Shown in pieces: positions 1 to 9,141 of a stretch of 64,000 nt of DNA (the stretch's first letter is position 1; the number at the start of each line of letters is the position of its first letter). Source of the stretch: Corynebacterium accolens (GTDB taxonomy: Bacteria; Actinomycetota; Actinomycetes; Mycobacteriales; Mycobacteriaceae). The stretch covers positions 992,001 through 1,056,000 of the forward strand of contig NZ_CP046605.1 of the NCBI RefSeq assembly GCF_023520795.1. The letters are read 5' to 3'. A program made the position numbers and the translations under genes. The notes under the pieces were generated by a model that saw only the letters and a list, made by a program, of their open reading frames with translations, was not told the origin of the DNA and searched no databases.

Positions 1-1043
1 GCGACAATATCGCTGCCTTTGGCGGTGACCCAGACTCGGTCACCCTCATGGGCGAATCCGCCGGCGGCGCCGCGGTGCTGGCGCTCATGACCAGCCCGAC
101 GGCCGAGGGGCTCTTCCACCGCGCCATTGCCCAATCCCCACCGATTGCGCTGGTGCATTCCCGCGCCCAATCCACCTTGTGGGCCCGCGAACTTGCGCGC
201 CGGGCGGGCCTGCCGCGCCGGGTGAGCGTGGATGACCTGCGCCAGGAGGACTGCGCGGATGTGGTGCGCTCCGGCCAATCCATGATGTGGCGCGCCGGCG
301 AGCTACTGCACTTAAACTCCTGCTACGCGCCCACGGTGGACGGCGAGCTTCTGCCCGAGCACCCCATCACCGCCTTTGAGCAGGGCCACCAGCACAAAAT
401 CCCGCTGCTGATAGGCACGAATTCGGATGAAGCCAGCTTTGGCAAGTTCCTCTTTCAGCGCCAAAGCGCCCGGGAGCGTGCAGCCCTGCGGCTCTTGGCC
501 TCCTACGATCCCCACCACGCCCCTGAGGTCGTTGCCGCATATCGCGGCGCGGTCCGCAGGGAGGATTTTGCGCACTTGCTTGCCGATGCCCTCTTCTGGG
601 CACCCTCCACCCGCATCGCCAGCGCCCACTCTGAAGTGGCCGATACCTGGATGTACCGCTTCGACTTCGCCTCTGCCGTCTTGAAGTGGCTGGGCTTAGG
701 TGCCATGCACTCGATGGAATTGGGCAATGTCTTTGGCGATCCCCAATCCTCGCGCGCCTCCCTGTTAACCGGCTGGGGCTCGCGGGCCGAGATGGAGGAA
801 TTGACCTCCACCATGCAGGATCACTGGGCCGCGTTCATCCACGGCGGCAGCCCGAAGGCGCAGTGGCCGCGCTATGAGAGCGGTGAGCGCGCGACCATGA
901 TCTTTGATGAACAGGCCTATATCGTGCACGCCCCCAACGACGGTCGCCGCAAGGCGTGGGAGGATTACCACATGGTGGAGTGGGGAAGTGGCCGCCCAGA
1001 GCTAGTGCGCTCTCTTGGTTTCCAACCACACCGGAGGGATTAG
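1..1043 (+). CDS. Type B carboxylesterase / para-nitrobenzyl esterase family, 5' end outside the window
   Basis: The frame is open from base 3 and the true start lies upstream, so this is the C-terminal two thirds or so of an alpha/beta hydrolase that cleaves carboxylic esters. The nucleophile elbow GESAGG is at bases 51-68, preceded by the family's FGGDP segment. The acid is probably the Glu in NSDEAS (about 423-440) and the base the His in AMHSMEL (about 703-723), so the Ser-Glu-His triad looks complete. The stop is at 1041-1043. A TAGAAT hexamer just after it (1046-1051) may start the next gene. The physiological substrate cannot be read from sequence. Confidence 0.9.
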   Translation, partial: DNIAAFGGDPDSVTLMGESAGGAAVLALMTSPTAEGLFHRAIAQSPPIALVHSRAQSTLWARELARRAGLPRRVSVDDLRQEDCADVVRSGQSMMWRAGELLHLNSCYAPTVDGELLPEHPITAFEQGHQHKIPLLIGTNSDEASFGKFLFQRQSARERAALRLLASYDPHHAPEVVAAYRGAVRREDFAHLLADALFWAPSTRIASAHSEVADTWMYRFDFASAVLKWLGLGAMHSMELGNVFGDPQSSRASLLTGWGSRAEMEELTSTMQDHWAAFIHGGSPKAQWPRYESGERATMIFDEQAYIVHAPNDGRRKAWEDYHMVEWGSGRPELVRSLGFQPHRRD

Positions 1044-1124
1044 CGGTAGAATCCAGAGTGACCGCGGGCGGCGTCTTGCCCACCGCGGGGACCTCTGCTT
1101 CCGAAGGATGGATTTTTCACCACC

Positions 1125-1979
1125 ATGAGCTTTTTCGAAGATATCGCTTCCGCATTGGACGCCGAGGGCATCGAGTCCCGCGTCAACGAAGACGTCATGT
1201 TCGTTCCAATCACCTCTGATTTGGAAATCCAGTTTGTTGAAATCGATCCTCTCTTGCCTGCCGCCAACGTATACATCGCTGCCGCGGATGTGGATGAAGA
1301 CGATGAAGAATTCGAGGCCGTCTTGGTCTCCGTCGCCTTTTCTGTCGACGACGCCGTAGAGGCCGTCTCCCGCCACATCGCCACCGACCAGGTTGTTACC
1401 GTCCTGCGTGACCTCCTGGAAGGTACCGATGAGCGCATCGCGGAATTGGAGTTTGACCAGGACGAACTCAACCCGCACCTCGTGGTGGCGGAAGTAGGCA
1501 ACGATTCAGAGCTGCGCGTATTAGTAGAAACCATCGACGGCGTGCCCTCTGCCATCGTGCGCTTCTTGGCCTTCGACTTCGATGAAGAAGACATTGAAGA
1601 GCTCGAGGATGAGGCCGTGACGGAGATGTGGCAGGTGGACGAGGAAGGCGAGGACCTCGATGAAAACGAGCGCCTTGCCCTCTTTGGCAACACTGGCTCC
1701 GATGACATCCCCATCGTGGAAGTCCCCGCTGAGGCCCTGGAACTGGGCACCTACACCGATTTCGACCGCCTCTTCGACGTGCTCGGATTGGTCTCGGAAC
1801 AAGCTCTGGACTGGGAGGCCCAGCTCGTCAACTTTGATGAGGATGACTTCGAGGAACCAGACGTCTACGACATCTTCTGCGAAGACGCCGATGATGACGA
1901 TGACGAGGACCTTGAGTTCTTCGACACCTTCACCGAAGACGACGACGCTGACGCTGACGACGAGGGCGACAACAACTAA
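1125..1979 (+). CDS. Very acidic conserved hypothetical protein, 284 aa
   Basis: I do not recognise a named family. The protein is soluble, with no signal peptide or membrane segment, and is extremely rich in Asp and Glu. The last 50 or so residues are almost entirely acidic, with runs such as DADDDDDEDLE. The first 170 residues have alternating hydrophobic strands and look like a folded alpha/beta domain, perhaps in two similar halves. A YbjN-like fold is possible but unproven. The chosen ATG follows a poorly spaced AAGGA at about 1103. A TAGAAT at 1046-1051 could be the -10, giving a leader of about 65 bases. The gene ends 4 bases from a convergent gene. Confidence 0.75.
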   Translation: MSFFEDIASALDAEGIESRVNEDVMFVPITSDLEIQFVEIDPLLPAANVYIAAADVDEDDEEFEAVLVSVAFSVDDAVEAVSRHIATDQVVTVLRDLLEGTDERIAELEFDQDELNPHLVVAEVGNDSELRVLVETIDGVPSAIVRFLAFDFDEEDIEELEDEAVTEMWQVDEEGEDLDENERLALFGNTGSDDIPIVEVPAEALELGTYTDFDRLFDVLGLVSEQALDWEAQLVNFDEDDFEEPDVYDIFCEDADDDDDEDLEFFDTFTEDDDADADDEGDNN

Positions 1980-1983
1980 GCCC

Positions 1984-2496
1984 CTAAGCCGCTTGCTGGA
2001 ATCCCGCGAAAAGGGATTCCGGCGAGCGTACGGGCTTAAAGGCGCTATCCACCAGCCACACGTAGGTGGCATTCGGCCCGCGAGAGATCTCGTGGACGGC
2101 GCCAGCTAACTCAGCAGGGACAAGCGTGCGTATCCACCCTTCCGCCGTGGCGGGATCGACTACCTGCCCAAAGTTATCGGTGATGCGAATGGTGATGAGG
2201 TAGGCGGGGATGCGGCTTTCGCCGAACCCGCGGATCCGCGCCTTTACTCGTGCTCCCACGCGGTGGCGGGTAATGCTCATGCTGTAGTCCGCACCGCCTG
2301 GCGTGGCTGGCAACTGCTTTATGGGCGGGCGCCACGTCGGGGTGGGACGAGCCAAGGACCGCGGGTGATGCATGATGGCGGAAATTGAGCTGACGGTCTC
2401 ATAGTGGTGATAGGCCAAGTCGGCGGCGATTTCCGTCGCCGTGGCGCTGGGTTGGCTGGGTACTGTGTGCGAAAAGTTCTTATCTACGTTGTGCAT
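1984..2496 (-). CDS. Hypothetical protein, 170 aa
   Basis: No family is recognised. The reading frame is open further upstream to an ATG at 2547, but the stretch from 2547 to 2496 codes for a poorly protein-like segment, so I place the start at the internal ATG (MHNVDK) at 2496. The N-terminal half is Ser/Thr/Pro-rich and low complexity. The C-terminal half, from about residue 80, has strand-like segments (ARVKARIRGFG, YLITIRITDNFG, TYVWLVDSAF) that suggest a small beta domain. There is no signal peptide or membrane segment. It is convergent with the acidic protein gene and divergent from the MFS gene. Confidence 0.6.
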   Translation of the reverse strand: MHNVDKNFSHTVPSQPSATATEIAADLAYHHYETVSSISAIMHHPRSLARPTPTWRPPIKQLPATPGGADYSMSITRHRVGARVKARIRGFGESRIPAYLITIRITDNFGQVVDPATAEGWIRTLVPAELAGAVHEISRGPNATYVWLVDSAFKPVRSPESLFAGFQQAA

Positions 2497-2608
2497 GGCA
2501 CTTACTCTAAACCGTATGGCCGACACGAGTTCGAAGAATACAAACACATGTTCGAAAAAGTAGCTTAAATAGCTTTCAGACCTTCAAAGGCATAAGGTTG
2601 CACGTGCT

Positions 2609-3844
2609 ATGAAGAGTGCTAATGCCGAACCGGCGCCCTACGAAAAGCCCAAGGTGCCGCGGGAAATCTGGGTAATGGTAACGGCGGCGTTCATTATCGC
2701 CTTAGGTTATGGCCTTATCGCACCGCTTTTGCCGCAGTTCGTGGTCAGCTTCGATGTATCGATGGCCGCCGCCGGCCTGGTGGTCTCCATCTTCGCCGCC
2801 TCCCGGCTGATCTTCGCGCCCGTGTCTGGTTCGTTGGTGGATCGCGTCGGCTCGCGCCGCGTCTACCTGGTGGGCCTGATGACCGTGGCCGTGACCACGG
2901 GTTTGGTTGCCATTGCCCAAGAGTATTGGCACATTGTGGTGTTGCGCGCATTGGCGGGGCTGGGCTCGACCATGTTTACCGTCTCCGCGATGGGCCTTAT
3001 CGTGCGCCTGTCTCCACCGTCGATTCGCGGTAAGTGCTCTGCCACCTACGCCACGGCATTCCTACTGGGCAATGTCGCCGGCCCTGTCCTCGGCGCCAGC
3101 CTGTCCTTCCTGGGCTTCCGCTGGCCATTTTTCATCTACGGCATCGGCGTGATGCTCGCTGCTTTCGTTGTCTGGTGGCAGATGCCGCGGGTCAACCACT
3201 CCCAAACCACCACCTCGGAACTGCCGCCCATGCGCCTGCAGGAAGCTTGGAGCGATACTGCCTTCCGCGCGGTGCTGACCTCCAACTTCGCCCACGGGTG
3301 GATCAATATGGGCGTGCGCGTGTCCGTCCTGCCGCTTTTCGCCGCCGCGATTTTCCATAATGGCGCCGCAGCCTCGGGCTTGGCTCTCGCGGCCTTCGCC
3401 GCAGGCAATGCGATTATTCTCCAGTTCTCCGGCCGGTGGTCCGATCTCCATGGCCGCAAGCCGCTTATCTTGATTGGCTTGGTCGGCTCCGCCATCTTCA
3501 TGGTGCTCATGGGACTGGCCACCAGTGTGTGGTTCCTATTGCTCGTATCCGCCCTTGCGGGTGCAGCATCGGGCCTAATCAATCCTTCCCAGACCGCCGC
3601 GGTGGCAGACATCGTGGGCAACGAGCGCTCCGGCGGCAAGGTATTGTCGGCCTTCCAGATGGCAGGAGACTTCGGCCAGATCGTGGGCCCCATGCTCATT
3701 GGGCTGCTTGCCGATGTCTATGGCTTCCCCACAGCCTTCACCGTCTGCGGTGCCATTGCCATTTTCGGCATCATCGCCTGGCTCTTCGGCCGTGAGCCCC
3801 GCCAGGAGTCCAAGGTGGAAGTAGAACGCATGCCGAAAAAATAG
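2609..3844 (+). CDS. MFS transporter, 12 TM, drug/proton antiporter (DHA1) type
   Basis: Predicted inner-membrane permease of 411 residues with twelve hydrophobic segments in two six-helix halves. The loop between TM2 and TM3 carries the MFS signature DRVGSRR (SLVDRVGSRRVYL, near residue 80). The TM8-TM9 loop carries the related SDLHGRKPL. This spacing and length fit proton-driven exporters of the DHA1 group, but the substrate cannot be told. There is no clear Shine-Dalgarno. A TAAGGT hexamer at 2593-2598, 10 bases before the ATG, may be a -10 that gives an almost leaderless message. The next small gene follows within 40 bases. Confidence 0.88.
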   Translation: MKSANAEPAPYEKPKVPREIWVMVTAAFIIALGYGLIAPLLPQFVVSFDVSMAAAGLVVSIFAASRLIFAPVSGSLVDRVGSRRVYLVGLMTVAVTTGLVAIAQEYWHIVVLRALAGLGSTMFTVSAMGLIVRLSPPSIRGKCSATYATAFLLGNVAGPVLGASLSFLGFRWPFFIYGIGVMLAAFVVWWQMPRVNHSQTTTSELPPMRLQEAWSDTAFRAVLTSNFAHGWINMGVRVSVLPLFAAAIFHNGAAASGLALAAFAAGNAIILQFSGRWSDLHGRKPLILIGLVGSAIFMVLMGLATSVWFLLLVSALAGAASGLINPSQTAAVADIVGNERSGGKVLSAFQMAGDFGQIVGPMLIGLLADVYGFPTAFTVCGAIAIFGIIAWLFGREPRQESKVEVERMPKK

Positions 3845-3883
3845 TTGACGGCAACCGCTCTGTGCCGGCTAAGTTATGCGCGT

Positions 3884-4111
3884 GTGGATGACTTAAACGC
3901 GCGCTTTCTTGATGCAGTCAATAACGCCTTGATTATTTGGGTACGGCTGCATAATTCAGACATATTTGTGGGCCGTGCCTGGTGGATCGAAGAAAATACT
4001 TGGGTACTCCGCCGCCTCGAGGATGGTACGCGCCGGCACATCCTGCCCCGAGAGGTGGAGCACTTAAAGGTGATCGGCGCGTACCTTGAAGACTACGAGC
4101 AACAAGGCTAG
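3884..4111 (+). CDS. Small hypothetical protein, 75 aa
   Basis: The frame extends back to a TTG at 3845 directly after the MFS stop, but the protein-like sequence begins at the GTG at 3884 (VDDLNARFLD). The product is soluble, with several Trp and mixed charge (WVRLHNSDIFVGRAWWIEE). It may form a small barrel, which is inference only, and no family is recognised. TTGACG at 3845-3850 and TAAGTT at 3870-3875 could be a promoter that puts the transcript start at the GTG, so this may be leaderless. The 3' end overlaps the convergent transporter gene by four bases. Confidence 0.6.
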   Translation: MDDLNARFLDAVNNALIIWVRLHNSDIFVGRAWWIEENTWVLRRLEDGTRRHILPREVEHLKVIGAYLEDYEQQG

Positions 4112-5400
4112 AAGAGCCCTGCGACCTGGGACACGCACAGGTAGACAAAGGCCGCGGAAATGATGCCCATCAGGGTGTTGATGAACCAGCCATTGCGCCA
4201 TTCCTTCGGGGTGTGCTTGGTATTAAGCAGTACCAAGAGCGTAAGTCCCAGGAAGGGCATGAAAAATGCGCCCAAGACGCCGTAGCCAATGATTAACCCG
4301 GTGGGCTTGCCCAGCAGTAGGAGAAGCATTGGTGGGAAGGTCAACCAGATGAGGTAAGCGCGGTAGTACTTACCGCCCGTGCTGGTGCTGGGGTGGCCTT
4401 GTGGGAGGTTCTTCAGGTGACCAACGTAGTCCGCAAACATGAGGGATACACCGTTCCACACGCCCAAGCAGGAAGAGAATGCGGCTGAGAAGAATCCCAC
4501 GATGAACCACTTAGAAATAAAGGTTCCGTAGCGGGCCTCCAGCACGTCCGCCATGTCTACCAAACCCTGGTCGTTATCGGAGACAGCGACATTGGCGCTA
4601 TACAAAAGCTCGGCACCAAGGACCAGCGTAGCCAGGACGAAGATACCGGTGACGGCATAAGCCACCGAGTTATCCATGCGCATGACCTTCATCCACTTGG
4701 GCGTGAACCATTTCTTCTCACGCAGCCAGTAACCGTAGGCAGCAAGGGTAATGGTGCCACCGACACCGCCGGCGATGGAGAGCACGTAGACGAAAGAACC
4801 ATCCGGGATGGTGGGGACGAGTCCGCGCAGAATCTCTGGCAAATTAGGCGCGGTAATTGCGGCGATGCCCACCACGGTGACGAACATGATGCCAACTAAT
4901 ACGGCGGCAAGCTTTTCAAAGAGCTGGTATTGACCCAACCACGTAAGCGCAAAGCACAATACACCGGTCAGGATGGCCCACATGGTCAAGCTAGTACCGG
5001 GAAAGAGCGCACTCAATGCCAAGCCGGTGCCGGACATGGCGGCTGCGCCATATACCAATCCCCAGATGACGATGTAGGGCGCGAAGTACCACGAGGTCCA
5101 GCGTCCTAGCTCCCGCCAGCCGTGGAACATGGTGTTTCCAGTGGCCAAGCTATAGCGGCCGACGCCTTCCACCAGCACGATTTTCATAATCGTACCGACG
5201 ATGACGGCCCACAACAGTGCGTAACCGTAGCGCTGGCCGGCAATCATGGTTGCCACTAGGTCAGCGGCACCGACGCCGGTGGCTGCGGCGACCAAACCCG
5301 GACCTACGAGGGTCCATTTCACCTTTGCTTGTGGCTCAGAGTTCTGTGTCTGTTGGCCTTCGGCGGATGTTGCGCCGTTGTGGTTATTTGATTGGCTCAT
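4108..5400 (-). CDS. Nramp-like divalent metal transporter lacking the DPGN and MPH motifs
   Basis: Polytopic membrane protein of 430 residues with about eleven helices and the overall pattern of the Nramp family: GPGLVAAATGVGAADL in TM1, GQRYGYALLW after it, and a conserved C-terminal helix series. In classical Mn/Fe Nramps the TM1 turn is DPGN and TM6 carries MPH. Here these read GAAD and LAAY, so the known transition-metal ligands are absent. It may carry another ion such as Mg2+, or be a transporter-like protein with changed mechanism. AAGGAAG sits about 5 bases before the ATG. It lies downstream of the broken helicase on the same strand but has its own 90-base upstream gap. Confidence 0.85.
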   Translation of the reverse strand: MSQSNNHNGATSAEGQQTQNSEPQAKVKWTLVGPGLVAAATGVGAADLVATMIAGQRYGYALLWAVIVGTIMKIVLVEGVGRYSLATGNTMFHGWRELGRWTSWYFAPYIVIWGLVYGAAAMSGTGLALSALFPGTSLTMWAILTGVLCFALTWLGQYQLFEKLAAVLVGIMFVTVVGIAAITAPNLPEILRGLVPTIPDGSFVYVLSIAGGVGGTITLAAYGYWLREKKWFTPKWMKVMRMDNSVAYAVTGIFVLATLVLGAELLYSANVAVSDNDQGLVDMADVLEARYGTFISKWFIVGFFSAAFSSCLGVWNGVSLMFADYVGHLKNLPQGHPSTSTGGKYYRAYLIWLTFPPMLLLLLGKPTGLIIGYGVLGAFFMPFLGLTLLVLLNTKHTPKEWRNGWFINTLMGIISAAFVYLCVSQVAGLF

Positions 5401-5493
5401 GACACTTCCTTAGGTGGCTGTGGTCCGAATCACTTAAAGGAAATGTATCACTATTGACGGGTAAAGTGCAGCCCAATTATTCAACCACGCGTG

Positions 5494-8400
5494 CTAAGCG
5501 ACGGTCCGACCAGCAGCGTACAGCGCCTTTGGCATGGTTCTTTGCAGCTTCCATTGGAATTGAATGGGCTTTTCACCGTGGTGGGAAACATAATCCACAG
5601 CACCCAAAAATGTATAGGCGCTCGCGGTGCCCACGGAGTTCTTCTTAGTAAAGCGAGAGGCGATAAGGATCTTCCCGCCGAGCTCATCATGCTGAATATA
5701 TCGGCGTGCGGCCTTCGATTTTAAGGTTGTAGTAGATTGCGATTCCCAGTGGAGAAGTTCTGGTGAAATCGGGTAATCACGGTAATTGGTGGTGGCGCTC
5801 ACTTGATCGTCTTTTTGGAAGGTCACCAAGAACAAGTCCATGTTCATATCGGGGAAATATTTCACTCCCTCGCGCGGAAGGCTGACCAGCTTTTCTAGTT
5901 CGCCTGTTTGCAAAGCACCGACTAACTCTGCCAGGGAGTAATCGGCGTGGGTTTCCAAAACGGTGTCCTCGCTTGGCTGCGGGATAATGCGCGAAGCATC
6001 GTTTTGTAGACGCATGACCTGTTCGAGCTCCCAAATAACTCGCGGGTGCTCTCGCAATATCCCCAGCGCTTGGTCAAAAGAAGACGGGCTGGGTGCATTG
6101 GAATTAGCCCAAAAGCCCAAGACCAGCATTCGTGCGAAGGCTTGATCAGTGGGCGTCATATCGCCGAATTGCGAAGTGGCGGATTTTAGGATTCGAAGAT
6201 AAGCCTCAATGCGTGTCGCATCATTGACGTGGAGGAAAACTTTAATCCGGTTGAGTAAGAAGCTTTCCATCTCATCGTCACGTGGCTCGAGGAGGCCGTC
6301 CTCGCGCAGTAGGCGGGTCCAGGAGTATTTGTTGGGGCGGTAAATATCCTCCAACTCGAGGTTTGCCTCCTCGAGGAAATCTTTGAGATCGGTAGTTCGC
6401 AATTCCGCTACCAGCGCACGCACATTCCGCAAATTGCTCCGTGCCGTCTTCTTTACGTTGTTGAGGACCTGTTCCGTCGTCGACTCATCGAATTGGATAT
6501 GCGTTCCCGGCGGCGTGGTGGGAAAGCCCTGCTCTATCTCGGTAAGCAGGCGTTTTCCGCGTTTTCTCGTTAACGCATTGAATTTGCGCTCAAAATCGTA
6601 TTCAACATGCTGTTGGCCAATGAAATCGAATACGGTACAAGAATCCTTTCCGGGAGCAAGGCGAAGACCGCGGCCAAGTTGCTGTAGGAAGATAACCGGG
6701 CTTTGGGTTGGCCGGAGCAAGAGCAGTGTATTGACCGCTGGGATGTCGACGCCCTCATTGAAAATATCAACGGAAAAGAGGGCCTTGATGGCGCCGCTTT
6801 CGAGTTGTTGAATGGCTTCTGCGCGTTCAGAAGAAGTTAATTTGCTCGTCACGGCCTGGGCGGGAATTCCAAAGTGCTGAAATTGCTGCGCCATGTGCTC
6901 TGCGTGGGCGATGGACACACAAAAGCCGATCGCCTTCATCTCAGAAAGATCGAAAATCCGTTTATCCAGTTCATTCAGAATGAATCGCGTCCGCTTTTCA
7001 CCAGACTTGATATAGAACTCTGATAGCTCGGTGGTGTTGTAATCTTTCTTTCCTCTATTCCACGTGAGTGAGGAAAGATCCGTGCCGTCTGCGATTCCGT
7101 AATAGTGCATGGGGACCAACAGCTGCAGGCGCAAGGCATCCCAGAGGCGTAGCTCATGGGCAATGCGGTAGTCGAAATACTGCTGCACATTTTTGCCATC
7201 GCCGCGCTCAGGCGTTGCGGTCAGCCCAAGTAATTCGTCTGGTTCAAAATGACTAAGAAGCGCGTTATACGTTGGAGCTTCTGCATGGTGGAATTCGTCG
7301 ATGACCACGACATCGAATTGATCTGGCGCGAGCTTTTCTAAGCGAGTGGAATTGAGCGACTGAACGCTCGCAAATAAAAAGTCCCAGCGCCGGGGCTCGG
7401 TGCCATCGACAAGCAGCTCGCCAAAGTCGGCATCCTTAAGCACCTCGCGGTACGTACGCCGCGCTTGGTGAAGAATTTCCTTGCGGTGTGCCACGAAGAG
7501 TAAGCGTGGGCGACGCTTCCACTGCCGGCAAAGATTGAGGTAATCCAGGGCAGCTACGACGGTCTTGCCGGTGCCTGTCGCCGCAACGAGTAGGTTTTGT
7601 GGCGATCCTTTACTTCACGTTCCGACCGCAGCGCCTCGAGCATCTCTTCTTGATAAGGATAGGGAGTAACTTCCAAGCCAGAAAGCTCTAATTGACGCAA
7701 AGCTTGAGGGGACTCCGTACCTTTGGCAATGCGCAGGGATTCCCGAAGACGGTCCATGTCCCGCGCGGGGTCAAAAGTTTTGAAGTGGCTATCGTGCCAG
7801 TAGCTGTCAAAGGTCTTTATGAACTTTTCAATGACCTCAGGCGTTGCCGTAGCAGAGCCGCGCACGTTCCACTCCCAGCCATCGATAAGAGCAGACCTCG
7901 AAAGATTCGAGCTTCCAATGAAAGCCGTGTCGAAACCAGTCTTCCGTCGGAACAACCATGCTTTGGCGTGTAGGCGTGTGGATTTATGCTCATAGCAAAT
8001 CTTCACATCAGCGCGATATTTTTCTACCAGGCGTTTAAGTGCCGCTGCATCGGAGGCACCACAGTAAGTGGAGGTCAACAAGCGGAACGGTATCTGGTTA
8101 TCGCGCAGGTATTGCAATTGCTGGTCAAGGACACTGATTCCGGAGCTCTTGATGAAAGCACACAGTAAATCGACAGAATCAGCCGTCTTTATCTCCCGTT
8201 CAATCTCGCTGGTCAAACTGGCTTCGCCCTGGGCATTAGTAAAAAGCGCGCTCTTCGTCAGCGATACATCGGGAAGCAGCGGAGGTTCGGCTAAAGAAGT
8301 GTTGTAGACGGCGTAGAGGAGTTGCTCGGTATCGATGTCTTCATCCTCGCCAAGAAGACCAGCGATTGTATTGATGAGGGCTACTCGGTCTGCTGAGGAT

Positions 8401-8615
8401 TTGAGCCCCATGAGACGGTGTTCAAGTAAATCGCCGATGTGTTGAGACATGGCCGATGTATAGCGCCCGCGAGCGCTATCATCCGTGCCATTTCCGAGGC
8501 CAAATCCCGCCGATGGGTGTCGGCTTTGCGTTTCTTCCATTCGCTCACGGATCCGGGAGGTCACCGGGGTTTCATATACGCCGAAGGGGAGCGAGGAATC
8601 CAGGGAATGACTCAT
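5494..8615 (-). pseudogene. PLD-like nuclease / DEAD-box helicase / DUF3427 protein, split by a frameshift in Walker A
   Basis: Two open frames (8615-7554 and 7594-5494) together encode one protein of about 1040 residues. The N-terminal part has a phospholipase D-type nuclease motif, HAKAW...GSSNLS (HxK and GSxN). The second frame holds the helicase core: DEFH box (VVIDEFHHAE), motif III (GLTATPER), a C-terminal helicase lobe ending QQLGRGLRL, and a C-terminal DUF3427-like region. The frames join at a run of four T (7595-7598, A on the coding strand). One more A there restores DRHKNLL followed by the Walker A ATGTGKT. As read, the first product stops at 353 residues and the second lacks its ATP site. 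The start at 8615 is 9 bases behind a TAGAAT -10. The Nudix gene is 12 bases upstream. Confidence 0.85.
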
Positions 8616-8624
8616 AGCTACAAG

Positions 8625-8630
8625 ATTCTA
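8625..8630 (-). promoter_or_regulatory. -10 hexamer TAGAAT for a leaderless helicase transcript
   Basis: TAGAAT on the minus strand ends 9 bases before the ATG at 8615, and there is no Shine-Dalgarno. This fits a leaderless message starting within the 3' end of the Nudix gene. No convincing -35 is seen. Confidence 0.35.
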
Positions 8631-9014
8631 GGGGCAAAGTTTCTCCACGGCTGGAATATCCGCTGGCGCCCAGGTCAGTTGCATTGCTTCCGCGGGGGTG
8701 ACCCATCTGGTTGCGTCATGATCGCTGAGGTGAAGTTCGCTGCTGATAAGCGTGCAATAAAAGGTGGTTAGTTCGATGGTGGCGAAGTCGTATTCGTAGG
8801 TGGTCGTCGCGAGCTTGCTACCTACGCGGGCAGTAAGGTTGAGTTCCTCGCGAATTTCGCGGGCTAAAGCCTGTTCGGGTGATTCTCCCGGTTCGATTTT
8901 TCCGCCTGGAAATTCCCAATGTCCTTCTAGGGGTTTTCCGGGTTTCTTGCGGCAGGCGAGGAATCGGTTGCCATCGTGAAAGACGGCACCGACGACGCGG
9001 ATGGGGTTAGACAT
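8628..9014 (-). CDS. Nudix hydrolase, MutT-like (d)NTP pyrophosphohydrolase
   Basis: A single-domain protein of 128 residues. The Nudix box is complete at about residues 38-60, GGKIEPGESPEQ followed by ALAREIREELNL, matching Gx5Ex7REUxEExGU and giving the Mg2+-binding glutamates. The N-terminal VVGAVFHDGNRFLACRKKPG and the WEFPGGK turn are typical of MutT-like enzymes that hydrolyse oxidised or non-standard nucleoside triphosphates to monophosphate and pyrophosphate. Its exact substrate is not determinable. The gene runs 12 bases ahead of the nuclease-helicase gene on the same strand, so the two may be co-transcribed. The upstream gap is shared with the divergent YjiH-type gene. Confidence 0.9.
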   Translation of the reverse strand: MSNPIRVVGAVFHDGNRFLACRKKPGKPLEGHWEFPGGKIEPGESPEQALAREIREELNLTARVGSKLATTTYEYDFATIELTTFYCTLISSELHLSDHDATRWVTPAEAMQLTWAPADIPAVEKLCP

Positions 9015-9141
9015 AGTTCCATTGTGCCTTGAGCCAGGAAACGCTAGACAACTAGATGTAATTTAGCTAACATATTCCCAATGTTCGCGTCAGGCTGTCG
9101 CGCGGGCTTGATCATCATGCAAGCTTGAGGGGCGGTCTATC

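Noticed and set aside
7591-7600. Programmed frameshifting in the helicase
   Set aside because: The A-run on the coding strand has only four bases, with no stimulatory hairpin or upstream ribosome binding site nearby; a mutation or read error is simpler.
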